Source of the DNA: Photorhabdus sp. CRCIA-P01
Lineage (GTDB): Bacteria > Pseudomonadota > Gammaproteobacteria > Enterobacterales > Enterobacteriaceae
Length of the DNA: 64,000 bases
Assembly: GCF_003545805.1 (NCBI RefSeq)
Contig: NZ_NMQR01000017.1
Span: 27,708 to 91,707 of the forward strand
Direction of reading: 5' to 3'
Part shown: positions 20,045-32,400 of the stretch, piece after piece
Numbering within the stretch: the first letter of the stretch is position 1
How the letters are laid out: each line of letters begins with the position of its first letter
Notes under the pieces: generated by a model
What the model saw: the letters and a program-made list of their open reading frames with translations, nothing else
Told to the model about the DNA's origin: nothing
The model's database searches: none
Translations under genes and position numbers: made by a program

Positions 20045-23000
20045 ATGAACCTAAAAGGCTTTATTGATAGATTGTCCGAGCAGGAAGTTCGTCTTTTTGT
20101 TGAAAATGGGATGCTAAAATCTCAGTCTGCTCCCGGTGCCATCACACCTGAACAGGGAAAATTTATTAAACAAAACAAACAAGCAATTATTGATTTTCTC
20201 TCTTATGCAGAGGTAGGGGGGCAACAGAAGCTTTCGTTATTACAACGTCGGCACCTTACCAAGGCACCGTTATCCTTTGCGCAGCGCCGTTTTTGGCTGG
20301 TCGAACAGGTTTCTACGGTTGAACGTCAGTATAAGATTTCAACCGCGTTCAATTTATATGGTCAATTTTCCTTGGAAGCCGCCAGCCAGGCGATAGATGC
20401 CATTCTTAAGCGACATGAAATTTTACGAACTGTTTATCAGGAATCACAGGGCATGCCCGAACAAGTCGTGTTGGACGACTATGTTTTCCAGATTAACAAA
20501 GACACTCTTGCCGATGGTGTTGACCAACGGCAGCACATAGAGGATTGGCTGGCGGGGCAGAGACAGAGACGATTTGATTTAAGTAGGGATTTACCGCTAA
20601 GAGTGGCTTATTTGGCATCTGATCTAAAATCAGATACATCTGATAAGCCGTTGGCTGGCGTATTGTTTTTTGATTTGCACCATATTGCTGCCGATGGCTG
20701 GTCTCTGGCGATATTAGTTGATGAATTTACCCTTCTTTATCAGCAAATTGTTCATGGTAAACCCGCCTTGTTGACTGAGCTTGAACTGCAATACTCGGAC
20801 TATGCCTACTGGCAGAATCAAGCTGAAACTCAGCCAATGTTTGACGAGCAGTTGCAATATTGGCAACAACAGTTGGCTAACCTGCCGTTGGTTCATGAAT
20901 TGCCTTTGGATTATGCTCGTCCTCAAAAATTGGATATGCGCAGCACAACGCACACGCAAAAGATACCAATGGAGACGGTTAGTAAACTTAAGCGATTAGC
21001 TGTGGATTCAAATGCCACTTTATTCATGCTCTTGCATACAGCTTTTGCTGTGATGCTAGGTCGCTACAGCGATAACCCGGATGTGATTATTGGGACACCT
21101 ATTACAAGTCGACCGGTACAGAAACTGGAATCGCTAATTGGTTGTTTCCTTAATACTCTTGTATTGCGTTTGGATTGTACACCGACGCTGACATTCAATG
21201 AGTTGTTGAAGAGTGCAAGGCAGGTGCACCTTGATGCACAGAGCAATCAGGCCATTCCATTCGAATTATTAGTCGAGAAGTTGCTAGCTGAGCAAAGCAC
21301 CGTGTTTACGCCCTTATTTCAAGTGCTTTTCTCAATGCAAAATTATGAATCTCAACAGTTGGAACTTGCTGATGTTGAATTTGAGGAGGTTATTGCACAA
21401 GGGGGACAAACGCAGTTTGATTTGACCCTAACCGCTACAGAAGATAAGGACGGGTTGTCACTGATTTTTGAGTTTAATCAAGGGCTCTTTAATCCGGGCA
21501 CCATCGCCCGTTTTGCTGAAAATATGCAGTTGTTGTTGGCCCATATTGCGGTCAACGGTGATAGACCAATTAATCAATTGGCGATCGTCAGTGAGCAGGA
21601 ACACGCTGTGCTGGACAAGTCTCATCAATCAGCTTGGCAACTGCCCGAGGAGCAACCTTTTGTGCATCGGCTTATTCAGCAGCGGGCGGCTGAGTATCCC
21701 GAGCGAGTGGCAATTCGCTACCAGGAGCAAAGCCTCGGTTTTGCTGAACTTGATGCAAGGGCTAATCAGATCGCTCAATTATTATTGACTAAAGGCGCCG
21801 ACAACAACCAGCTAATTGCTATTTTGATGGAACCTGGCATTGACTTTGTTGCCAGCATGTTAGCGATATTGAAAGCAGGGTGTGCTTATTTGCCATTGGA
21901 TCCCACTTATTCTGTCGCACGGTTAAGTTTTATCTTGGCTGACAGCAATGTTGGTTTGGTTATCGTCGATAACAAGAGTATCGATAAGGTCGATTTACCA
22001 ATGGCTAACATTTGCACTATCTTGCTTGATGACACTGAAATTGCCGCCCAGGCCCGTACTGAACCAATGTTGACCTCAAGTGTGACAGCAGATTCCCTTG
22101 CCTATGTCATTTATACCTCGGGTTCGACAGGTAATCCTAAAGGGGTGATGATCTCGCATGGGGCTTTGAGCGCATCAACGGTTGGGCGGTTTAATTCATA
22201 CTCGATAGTACCGGAGAAATTTTTACTGGTTTCATCATTTGCTTTCGATTCATCGGTTCCGGCTATATATTGGGGGCTTGGCAGCGGTGCAACGTTGCAT
22301 TTAATGGCCCCCCAGGATGCGAAAGATGCATCGTATGTGGCAAAGATTATAGACAGTCAACAAATTAGCCACGTTCTTTTTATTCCCAGTTTCTACGATG
22401 CCGTTCTTGATTCCCTTACAGGACATTCACTACGTAAGGTGATTTGTGCCGGCGAAAATTTGTCGGACCAAGTTAAGACAAAACATTTCCAATGTCAGCC
22501 TCAAGCAACTCTGGTCAACGAATATGGGCCAACGGAAACCACGGTATGGTCTTCGTTGAAAATCTTTGAAAAGGCGACTGAGCCAGTCACGATTGGTCGT
22601 CCAGCTCCCCATGTGTCACTTTATGTGTTGGCGAAAGATCGCTCCCAATGTCCGGTTGGTGTAGTTGGAGAACTGTATGTTGGTGGTGTCGGATTAGCAA
22701 AAGGGTACTTGAACCGTCCAGAACTGACGGCTGAACGTTTTATTGATCATGTGGACTCTAAAGGTAACAGCGAACGACTATATCGCACTGGTGATTTAGT
22801 GAGGGTGTTGCCATCAGGCGAAATTGCTTACATTGGCCGAAACGATTTCCAAGTGAAATTGCGTGGTTTTCGTCTCGAATTGGGTGAAATTGAGAACTGT
22901 ATCCGCGCTAATTTTGATGTAGCGGATGTTGTGGTTTGTGTGAGGCAGGATGACAAGCAGAGGCAATCCTTGGTGGCTTATTTGGTAGCGCCGTCGATGC

Positions 23001-23446
23001 TCGACATACGTGAACAGCGCGATAAAGTCGAGCGCATCTTACCGGAGTTTATGTGGCCCAGCTTCTATGTGTTATTGCCGGAAATGCCACTGACTGAGAA
23101 TGGTAAAGTTAATCGTCAAGCCCTGCCTGCTCCAAGTATGGAAAATATCGCTGAGGAGCCTTTTACGCCACCAGAAACGACAACTGAAAAGCAGTTGGCT
23201 GAATTGTTCCATAGAGAGCTTGGGTTGGAGCGAATCAATATTGTGGCTCGGTTTGTACAGCTCGGTATTCACTCACTGCAATTTGTCAAACTCGGCAGTG
23301 TCATCAGAGAAGAATTGAAGATAGAACTGTCCGTGAAGGATTTTTACGTCTATGACACTCTGTTTGCTTTAGCACAGTATGTTGAGCATCAGCTTACTGA
23401 ACAACAGAAACAGATTGGGGAAGAAAGGGAGGTCGTTGAACTGTGA
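20045..23446 (+). CDS. NRPS 3, single module: docking-C-A-T (His-type)
   Basis: Single-module synthetase of about 1133 residues, starting at ATG 20045 (MNLKGFIDRL), 2 nt after the previous stop; an overlapping GTG start at 20036 is possible. An N-terminal TubC-type docking domain (about 1-55) is followed by C (HHIAADG near 212), A7 (TSGSTG near 689) and T7 (near 1073). The A7 code reads D-S-P-L-I-A-E-V-W, close to the bacitracin His code (DSELTAEVCK), so His is predicted at position 7. The carrier-protein motif is degenerate: the usual DNFF-x-LGGHS is replaced by ARFVQLGIHS, but the phosphopantetheine Ser is kept. The tail GEEREVVEL is acidic and ends in a hydrophobic residue, as in the sister proteins. 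The GTG start of NRPS 4 overlaps its stop, implying translational coupling. Confidence 0.92.
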   Translation: MNLKGFIDRLSEQEVRLFVENGMLKSQSAPGAITPEQGKFIKQNKQAIIDFLSYAEVGGQQKLSLLQRRHLTKAPLSFAQRRFWLVEQVSTVERQYKISTAFNLYGQFSLEAASQAIDAILKRHEILRTVYQESQGMPEQVVLDDYVFQINKDTLADGVDQRQHIEDWLAGQRQRRFDLSRDLPLRVAYLASDLKSDTSDKPLAGVLFFDLHHIAADGWSLAILVDEFTLLYQQIVHGKPALLTELELQYSDYAYWQNQAETQPMFDEQLQYWQQQLANLPLVHELPLDYARPQKLDMRSTTHTQKIPMETVSKLKRLAVDSNATLFMLLHTAFAVMLGRYSDNPDVIIGTPITSRPVQKLESLIGCFLNTLVLRLDCTPTLTFNELLKSARQVHLDAQSNQAIPFELLVEKLLAEQSTVFTPLFQVLFSMQNYESQQLELADVEFEEVIAQGGQTQFDLTLTATEDKDGLSLIFEFNQGLFNPGTIARFAENMQLLLAHIAVNGDRPINQLAIVSEQEHAVLDKSHQSAWQLPEEQPFVHRLIQQRAAEYPERVAIRYQEQSLGFAELDARANQIAQLLLTKGADNNQLIAILMEPGIDFVASMLAILKAGCAYLPLDPTYSVARLSFILADSNVGLVIVDNKSIDKVDLPMANICTILLDDTEIAAQARTEPMLTSSVTADSLAYVIYTSGSTGNPKGVMISHGALSASTVGRFNSYSIVPEKFLLVSSFAFDSSVPAIYWGLGSGATLHLMAPQDAKDASYVAKIIDSQQISHVLFIPSFYDAVLDSLTGHSLRKVICAGENLSDQVKTKHFQCQPQATLVNEYGPTETTVWSSLKIFEKATEPVTIGRPAPHVSLYVLAKDRSQCPVGVVGELYVGGVGLAKGYLNRPELTAERFIDHVDSKGNSERLYRTGDLVRVLPSGEIAYIGRNDFQVKLRGFRLELGEIENCIRANFDVADVVVCVRQDDKQRQSLVAYLVAPSMLDIREQRDKVERILPEFMWPSFYVLLPEMPLTENGKVNRQALPAPSMENIAEEPFTPPETTTEKQLAELFHRELGLERINIVARFVQLGIHSLQFVKLGSVIREELKIELSVKDFYVYDTLFALAQYVEHQLTEQQKQIGEEREVVEL

Positions 23447-26400
23447 ATATCGCTGCATTTTTAGCTGACTTAAAACAGCAAGACATTATGGTATACCTTG
23501 AATCTGACTCGCTTAAGCTGAACGCGCCTAAAGGCGCGGTATCGCAAGATATGCTTACTGAGTTGAGAACGCATAAGGTAGAGATTATTGCGTATCTGCA
23601 AGGGCAACAATCAAATCCATTACCGATCAAGACTGTCGACAGAGGGCGGACTCGGTTACCTCTTTCTTTTGCGCAACAACGCCTGTGGTTCATCGACCAG
23701 CTCTTTGGCAGCAGCGAACATTACAATATGGCGACGGTGTTTGAGGTGAGTGGCGCGTTCGATTTAACGATTGCTGAAAAAGTCATGCAACGAATTGTCG
23801 AACGCCATGAAGTGTTGCGCTCAGTTTACCGAGAAGAACAGGGAGAAGTATGGCAGGAGATTCAGCCAGATGTAGATGTTAAGGAAAAAATCAATGTTCG
23901 GCACTTGACATGTGATCCTGCTGAGCTGAAAGCGATATTTTATCAGTATGTTTCTGCTCCGTTTGACTTACAGAAAGATCTAATGGTCCGGATTGACTTT
24001 TTTACAACTGATACTCAGCGGCAATTTCTGATCATCAATTTGCACCATATTGCTGGAGACGGATTGTCTTTCTCTCTATTGATGGAAGAATTTGTCACCC
24101 ATTATCAAGCGATTAAGCAGAATCTGCCGGAATCCTTGCCTGCATTGCCGGTGCAATATGCAGATTATGCTTATACTCAGCAGTCATGGATTGCCGACGG
24201 AGTATTTGATGCGCAACTTGATTATTGGCAACAAAAATTAGCCGATATACCGCAAGTTCACCAATTTCCATTGGATTTTCAGCGGCCTGTGAAACAGACC
24301 AACGATGGTGTCAAGGTGCGATTCCGATTGGAGCGGCAATCTTCGGCGATGTTGCGTAAACATGCAGGCAATGCCGGTGCGACCCTGTTTATGTTATTGC
24401 ACGCTGCATTTTCAGTGTTTATCGCTCGCTACAGCCAGCAAACGGATATTGTTATTGGTACACCGGCCACGAACCGTAAACAAAAAGAGTTACAGTCGCT
24501 GATCGGGTTGTTTGTCAATACGCTGGTGTTGAGAACCGAATATCAGGGCCAGGCTGATTTCATGCAGTTTGTGCAGCATGTAAAGCAAGTCAACATTGAA
24601 GCACAAATGAATCAGGATTTGCCGTTTGATGTTCTCGTGGAGAAATTGGCGGTGAGTCGGAACATTGCTTACTCACCGATATTCCAATTCATGTTCGCAA
24701 TGGATACGACTGAGGCCAGCGAATCGAGACTGGATGACGTGGTATTTACCCCGGTATCTTCGGGTGAAGCATTCTCTAAATTTGATTTGGAGCTCGATGC
24801 GATTGATGACAGTGACACTATTCTGTTTGAAGTGGTATACAACAGTAGCTTATTCCATGAACACACGATTGCAAGGTTACTCAAATCGTTTGAAATCTTG
24901 TTGATTGATATCGCCAAAAATCCTTATAAAACATTAGACTCTTTAGCGTTGTTGGGTGAAGACGAAAAGCGCCGTTTAGGGCAACAACTGGCGATACCAT
25001 CTTTTATTGCAACAACGACAGAATCTGTGCAATACCAGTTCGAACGTCAGGCGGAACAAAGATCCGATGCCACCGCTTTGGTATGGCAGGTTGCAGGAGA
25101 AAATCAAACCCTGACATATCGTGAGTTAAACCAGCGTGCTAACCGATTGGCGCATCACCTCATCGAAAAGGGGGTTAAGCCGGGCAATATTGTCGCGTTA
25201 TGTTTACCTCGTTCCCCTGAGATGATTGTCAGTATATTGGCTGTACTGAAAGCAGGCGCTGCTTACACCCCTATTGACGTCGACAACCCTCAGTCCCGAA
25301 TCCATCACATTATCGCGGATTGCCAGCCGGCGGTTGTGTTGACGAACAACGCATATGCAGACAAGTTTGCTGAACTGAATGTCATTGTTGAGCTGTTAAC
25401 CTCGGAAGTGGAGCCGTTTTCAGGGATTGCATCTGATAATCCGAATATCAACCATAGCTTGGATGAACTTGCTTATGTCATGTATACCTCTGGATCGACG
25501 GGCAAACCTAAAGGGGTCATGGTAGAGCATACGCAGTTGAGTCATTTTGTTGCGGCAGCATTGGCAATGTATTCCGTTAAACCTGACGACAACGTATTAC
25601 AGTTCTCCTCATTTGCATTTGATATTTCCATTGAAGAGTGTTTTGTCACCCTATGTGCAGGTGCCACTTTAGTATTGAGGAACGATGATTGGCTCAACAG
25701 CGCTGACCTATTTTGGCAACAGTGTTGTCAACACAACATCACCGTAATGAGCTTACCCACCGCATTTTGGCATCAGGTGAGTAGTGGCGACGCCTTGGTG
25801 CCTGACACACTACGGTTGGTTATCGTTGGCGGTGAAGCAATTAATGCTGAAATTGTCAGGCATTGGTTTGCATCAGCAAATCATCCTCCGGTGATGAATA
25901 CCTACGGGCCGACCGAAACGACAGTCTTGGCGAGTTACCACTTGATTGAATCCGCGTTGCAGATTGAGCAGTCGGTTCCCATTGGCAGGGTATGTGGTCA
26001 TGTTAAAACCTATATTGTTGATGAGCATTTGAATTTGGTGCCACAAGGTGTCATTGGTGAATTAGTTGTTGGTGGTAAAGGCGTTTCCAGAGGTTACTTA
26101 AACAGACCTGAGGAGCAGCAGAGAAGTTTTATCCAGGTTGCTTTTTTCGACGGTGAGGTCGAGCGGCTTTACCGGACCGGCGATCTGGTGAGGTTTAATG
26201 TTCATGGTGAAATTGAATATATCGGGCGGAAGGATAACCAGATAAAAATTCGGGGTTTCCGTATTGAGCTAGGTGAGATTGAGAACCAACTTATTGCGAT
26301 TGATGGGGTGAGGCAAGCGGTTGTCACTGTTGATGAGCTTAATGGCAATAAACAACTGGTTGCATACTACGTTGCGGATGTGCCGCTGGAGCCAGTAGCG

Positions 26401-29400
26401 TTGAGGGAACAAATAAGCCAAACCTTGCCGGAATATATGGTCCCGAATGCCTTTATTTCGCTAACCAGCATTCCAATGACGGTAAACGGTAAAGTCGACT
26501 ATAAAGCGTTACTGAGTGTAAAGACACCAGAGCCGTTACCAGAAAACTACCATTTCCCGCAGGGGGAACTGGAGGAGCAACTGGCTGATATGTGGCAGCA
26601 GTTGTTAGGCCATCCTAAAGTGGGCCGTACCGATAATTTTTTCAAGCTAGGGGGACATTCCCTATTGGCGATTAAGTTGGTATCGGAAATCCAGAAAACC
26701 TTGGCCGTACAGATCTCTGTTCGGGTAGTGTTTGAAAGCCAAACCTTGGCTGAATTTGCACAATTGATCGCTGAACAACAGACAGCAACTAGCGGCAATG
26801 CAGCGATAGCGCCAATTACGCCTGTAGTTGAGATGGTGAGAGTTGAAATGGCGCGGCTTCCATTGTCGTTTGCCCAGCAACGGCTTTGGTTTATTGACCA
26901 GTTAGATGGGCAAACGCCTCAATATAATATGCCGTTGGCATTAACCATCAAAGGGGACTTCAATCTCGCTATCGCTGAACGTGCGATAAACATGATTGTT
27001 CAACGCCACCAGGTGCTCCGAACGGTCTATCGGCATGATACTGCCGGTGCATGGCAGGAAGTGCTGGACAAGGTAACTGTGAAGATTGACCGTATTGACT
27101 ATCAAAGCCTTGGGGAAAAAAGCTGCCAACAGCAGGTGCAAGAATTTATTCAGCGGCACGCGGAGCAGGCATTTGATTTGGCTAACGATGTCATGCTGCG
27201 AGCGGCTTATCTAAAGATAACGGAAGATCAGTGTGTTATGGTATTCAATATGCACCATATCGCATCAGATGGTTGGTCAATCAAAGTGCTTGCTGATGAG
27301 TTTGTCAACATATACAGCCAATTGCTTGAGGGCTGTCAGCAACCGGCTTTGCCATCGTTACCCATTCAATATAAAGATTATGCTGTCTGGCAACGGCAAC
27401 AACTACAGGGTGAAACGTTACAAACGGATCTTAACTACTGGTTAACTCAGCTTAATGAGCTGCCTCCTGTACACGACTTACCGTTGGATTACCCGCGTCC
27501 ATTACAACTTGGTAGCAGTGGTGGGTTATTTGAATTTAGTGCTGACAAGTCTCTTTTGATTGGGCTCAAATCGCTTGCCAGTCAACATAATACTAGCCTG
27601 TTTGTGGTATTGCATGCGGCATTTACCCTGTTACTTGCCCGTCATGGTCAAAGCAAGGATATTGTCATAGGGACGCCGGTGGCGAATCGTTTGCAGGCGG
27701 AAGTTGAGCCGCTTATCGGCTTTTTCGTCAATATGCTAGTGCTGCGCACCAAATACCAAGCAGATCTCACTTTTGCTGAATATCTGTCACATATTCGCCA
27801 GGTTAATATTGATGCTCAAGCGCATCAGTTACTGCCGTTTGAATTGTTGGTTGAGAAAATGCAGCCGGAGCGGAGTGCAAGTTATTCGCCACTCTTCCAA
27901 GTCGTATTCTCAATGGATACCAATGAATCCAAGGTATTGCAATTGAGTAACGTTGAATTTGAGTACCTTGATAGCGAACATGTTACGGCCCAGTTTGATT
28001 TGACCTTAGATGCCAGTGAAAGTGAGGACAGTCTTGATTTTAGTTTTGAATACAACGGTGAACTATTCGAACGGTCGACAATAACCCGATTCAGCCAACG
28101 GTTTCTGACTTTATTGTCTGCATTAGTGAGTGACCAATATCAAACGGCTCCTTTGACTAAACTGCCAGTGTTAACTGAGCAGGAAAGGCAATATCTGTTG
28201 AGCGATATCAATGACAATTGGCAGCCTTATCCTGCTGATAAGTGTATTCATCAGTTGTTTGAAGAACAAATGGAACGGAGTCCAGAACAAATAGCGGTTA
28301 TTGACGGCGAGCTTCATCTCACTTACCGGCAAGTGAATGCTCAAGCTAATCAGGTAGCCCACTTTTTGTTGGACAAAAATTATATATCGGATTCCTTTAT
28401 TGCGGTTTGCATGGAGCGTACCGCGGCCTCGGTGATTACCGTACTTGGCATCTTGAAGGCAGGTTTAGCCTATGTGCCATTTGATGCTGATCAGCCATTG
28501 CAGCGGATTGAATACATTCTTCAAGAGAGCGGTACACCATTGGTTGTGGTTGATGATATTCAGCGTTTGCCCATTGAGGTGGTTTCGGCGTACAACGTCT
28601 GGCGATTGGATGAAATATTAAGCCAGTCACGGATTGATACCAATATTGCGGCGACGCAGAGTCATTCAACTGCGACCAATTTGGCTTACATGACTTACAC
28701 TTCAGGAACAACTGGCCATCCCAAGGGAGTGATGGTTGAGCACACGGCGATGATTGCGCGTTTGTATGGCTGGGATGCGGTATTTGGCTTATTCCAGAAG
28801 CCGCCAACCGTATTGCAAATGGCGGGTTTGGCTGTGGATATTTTTCTGGGTGATATCGTTAAGAGCTTGACCACCGGTGGTCGCTTGGTGATTTGCCGCA
28901 AGTCGGATTTGATTACCACAGAGGCTTTGTATCAGCTTATCGAACAACAACAAGTGACGTTTGGTGACTTTGTGCCGGTCATTCTGAGAAATTTACTCGA
29001 TTATACTGAACAAAACAGGGTTCAATTGAATTCACTGCGCCATATATTAGTGGGTTCCGAAGCTTGGTATGGTCGTGATTTGAACCGTTTACAAAAGCTG
29101 ATGCATACCGATGCCCGTTGTTTCAATATTTATGGACAAACAGAATCGGTGATTGATGCCAGTTACGGTGATGTGACTCATCTCTCTTTACCTGATGATG
29201 CCTATGTTCCCATCGGTACGCCGTTTGCCAATACCCACATTTATATCCTTGATGCTTATGGCGAGCCTGTGCCTATGGGGGTGGTTGGTGAAATTGCGGT
29301 AGGTGGCCCTGGTTTGGCAAGAGGTTACAACCGCAATAGCGAATTAACACAACAAAAATTTGTTAAAGACGACCTTTCTGGCCGTTGTGGTTATATTTAT

Positions 29401-32400
29401 CACACGGGTGATCAAGCTAGATTAAAATCTGATGGGACTCTGGAGTTTTTAGGGCGCAATGATGATCAAATAAAACTGCGTGGGTTCCGTATTGAACTGG
29501 CTGAAATTGATGCCAAGCTGCGTGCATTGCCTGATGTGCGGAATGCTATTGCTGTGGTACGGGAAATTGAGCCGGGCAATAAACAAATTATTGCTTATCT
29601 GCAAACGCCACAATCGTTATTGGTTGAACAGGTCAGAGAACAGCTACGGCATCAACTACCTCATTACATGATCCCCAGTGCATTTGTATGTCTGAATGCT
29701 TTCCCGGTGAGTATTACCGGAAAAGTGGATAAAGAAAAACTACCTGCACCAGAAGCCAGTGCTTTTACCAGTACTGAATATGTTGCGCCACAAAATGACA
29801 TTGAAAGAACATTAGCGTCTATTTTTGCCGTGGTTTTGAAGCAGGAGAAAGTGAGTCGTTACGATAATTTCTTTGCTTTGGGTGGTGACTCAATATTAAT
29901 TGTGCGTGTTGTTGCGATGGCTAAACAGGTGGGTTTAGCACTTAGTGTAAAAGATATTTTGGCCTATCAAAGTATTCATGAAATAACGCGGCAGTTACCT
30001 GATTTGAACAACAAAAGCGTCTCTTCTAAAGATGCTTATCGCGCTTTTTCATTACTTACAGATGACGAACGGGCGGTATTGACTGAGCCATCGACATTGG
30101 ATGATGCATATTCATTGTCGAGTTTGCAAATGGGGTCTATTTATCATCAGCTAAAAGATGAAAGTTACCACATTGTAGAACATTACTCGATTAATACAGT
30201 GTGGAGTGAACAAGCGTTTCGTCAGGCATTTAATGCCATAGTACAACGCCATGAGTTATTGCGTGCAACATACAACTTCGAGTTAGGGAGAGCGTTGCAA
30301 TATATTCATAAAACGATTGCTTTGCCGGTTACGCTTAATGATTGTCGCCACCTTTCCGTGCAGGAATTCGAGCATCAATTAGATCACTGCTTGGAACAGG
30401 AAAATAGCAACTTTTTCGTTGAAAATGAATTAATGTGGCGAATTCATGTATTTATTGATGCTAATAATACATTTGCTCTGGTTTTGTCCCATCAACATGC
30501 CATTCTTGATGGTTGGAGTGTTGCCAACCTAAAAGTTGAGTTTATGGAAAACTATTTATCGGTGTTGTCTGGCGGTTCTATTCCACCAAGAGCTGATTTA
30601 CCGCATTACGGTGAATACATTGCTGAAGAACTGGCGGCTATTGCTGATCCTGAACACAAAGCTTATTGGCAGCACATTGCCAACGCGGCTGTACTTCCTG
30701 ACTGGACTGGAAAAGGGTCAACACAACATTATTCCGCTCGCCTTGAGCTATCTTATTTACATGACGATTTGCAACAACTTGCGACGCGCTTAAAAGTACC
30801 GTTGCGCACATTGCTGTTGGCGGTACATGTTTATGTATTGGCGAAAATCAATGGCACTGATTCCAGCACCAGTTCGGTCGTCAGCCACGGGAGACTTGAA
30901 GTGGAGGGGGCTGAATCTTGTCTTGGATTATTCTTGAATACGCCGCCGGTTAATGCGGATATTCATCAACAAACCTGGGCGTCGTTGATTCAGCAATTAA
31001 CCGAATATAGCACTGCAAGCTGGCCTTATCGACATTATCCGGTTGCTGTAATGCAAGAGGAATTCAAGTGTGATTACTCTGGTGCTTTGTTTAACTATGT
31101 CGATTTTCATGTGTCTGATGAGTTACAGACAACTCAGGATGTTGAGCCCGGACAGGCTTATGATCATGAATATGAACGAGTTGATTATGGTTATGATTTT
31201 GTTTGCCATCATAGTTCAGCTAATGGTTTTCTGGTTCTGCAATTGGCGTTAACTCAATTGGTGTTTGGGGAACATCAGGCAGGTCAAATATTAGCCTATT
31301 ATGAAACTGCCATAAAGTCGATGTTAGTTTCACAACATCATCACTTGGGGCATGCGGATTATTTAGCGCCAGGTCAAATCCAACACTTGCATCAATTAGC
31401 CCATAATTCGTCATCTATTGCTAATGATTGCACATCTCTGACTCGATTATTTGCCCGAGTTGCGCATCAGATACCTGATGAAGTGGCTTTGTCGGGGCCT
31501 TGGGGAAGCATAAATTATGCTCAGTTGGCGTTAGCGGCTGACAAACTAGCGGCACTTCTTGTTGCGCGGGGTATCGGCGTAAATGATACGGTGGGTATTT
31601 ATTTATCAAGTAGTCCTGAGGTGGTGATTAGTGTCTTGGCTATTTTGAAGGCGAACGCAACGTTTGTACCATTAGCAACCGATTATCCAACAGAACGCAT
31701 TGTCCATATTATTAATGATGCTGATATTCAGCTTATTGTTTCACAGCGTTCTGAAAGCCGTACTTTGCCTGTTGATGAACAAAATATTGTTATGGTTGAT
31801 GAGATTGAGTCGGTTGATACTGCTGTTGTGGCACAAGAAGTGGCATTATCAGCGCAAGAGCGTATTGCTTACATCATGTATACCTCGGGTTCAACGGGTA
31901 CGCCTAAGGGCATTAAGATCAGTCATCACAATTTATTGAGCTATTATGAGGCCGTTCAACGCTATTACCCGACAAATTCTGCCCGTGTATTGCAAATTGC
32001 CAACATTGGTTTTGATATTTTTATCGAAGAATTAATGTTGTCGGTATTTTCCGGTGGTTGTCTGGTTCTGGATAGTCATAAAACAGCGTATAGCGTTAAA
32101 CAGTTATGTCAGATCATTGATGCACAAAAAGTCACACTGATTTCAGTACCTACAGCCTTATGGCATGAGTGGACATATCAGTTAACCGCCGACGATGTTG
32201 AACAACTCGTTGAGCATTTGGAGGTATGTATCGTCGGTGGTGAAGCCATGCGAATGGAGTTATTGGCGCTATGGCAACAAAAAACACAAGGAAAGATCCG
32301 TTTATTCAACACTTATGGACCGACAGAAACAACCATTGTAGCAACCGCTATCGATGTCACACGATTAGACACCTTAACAGACTCAGTGGTGCCTATAGGT

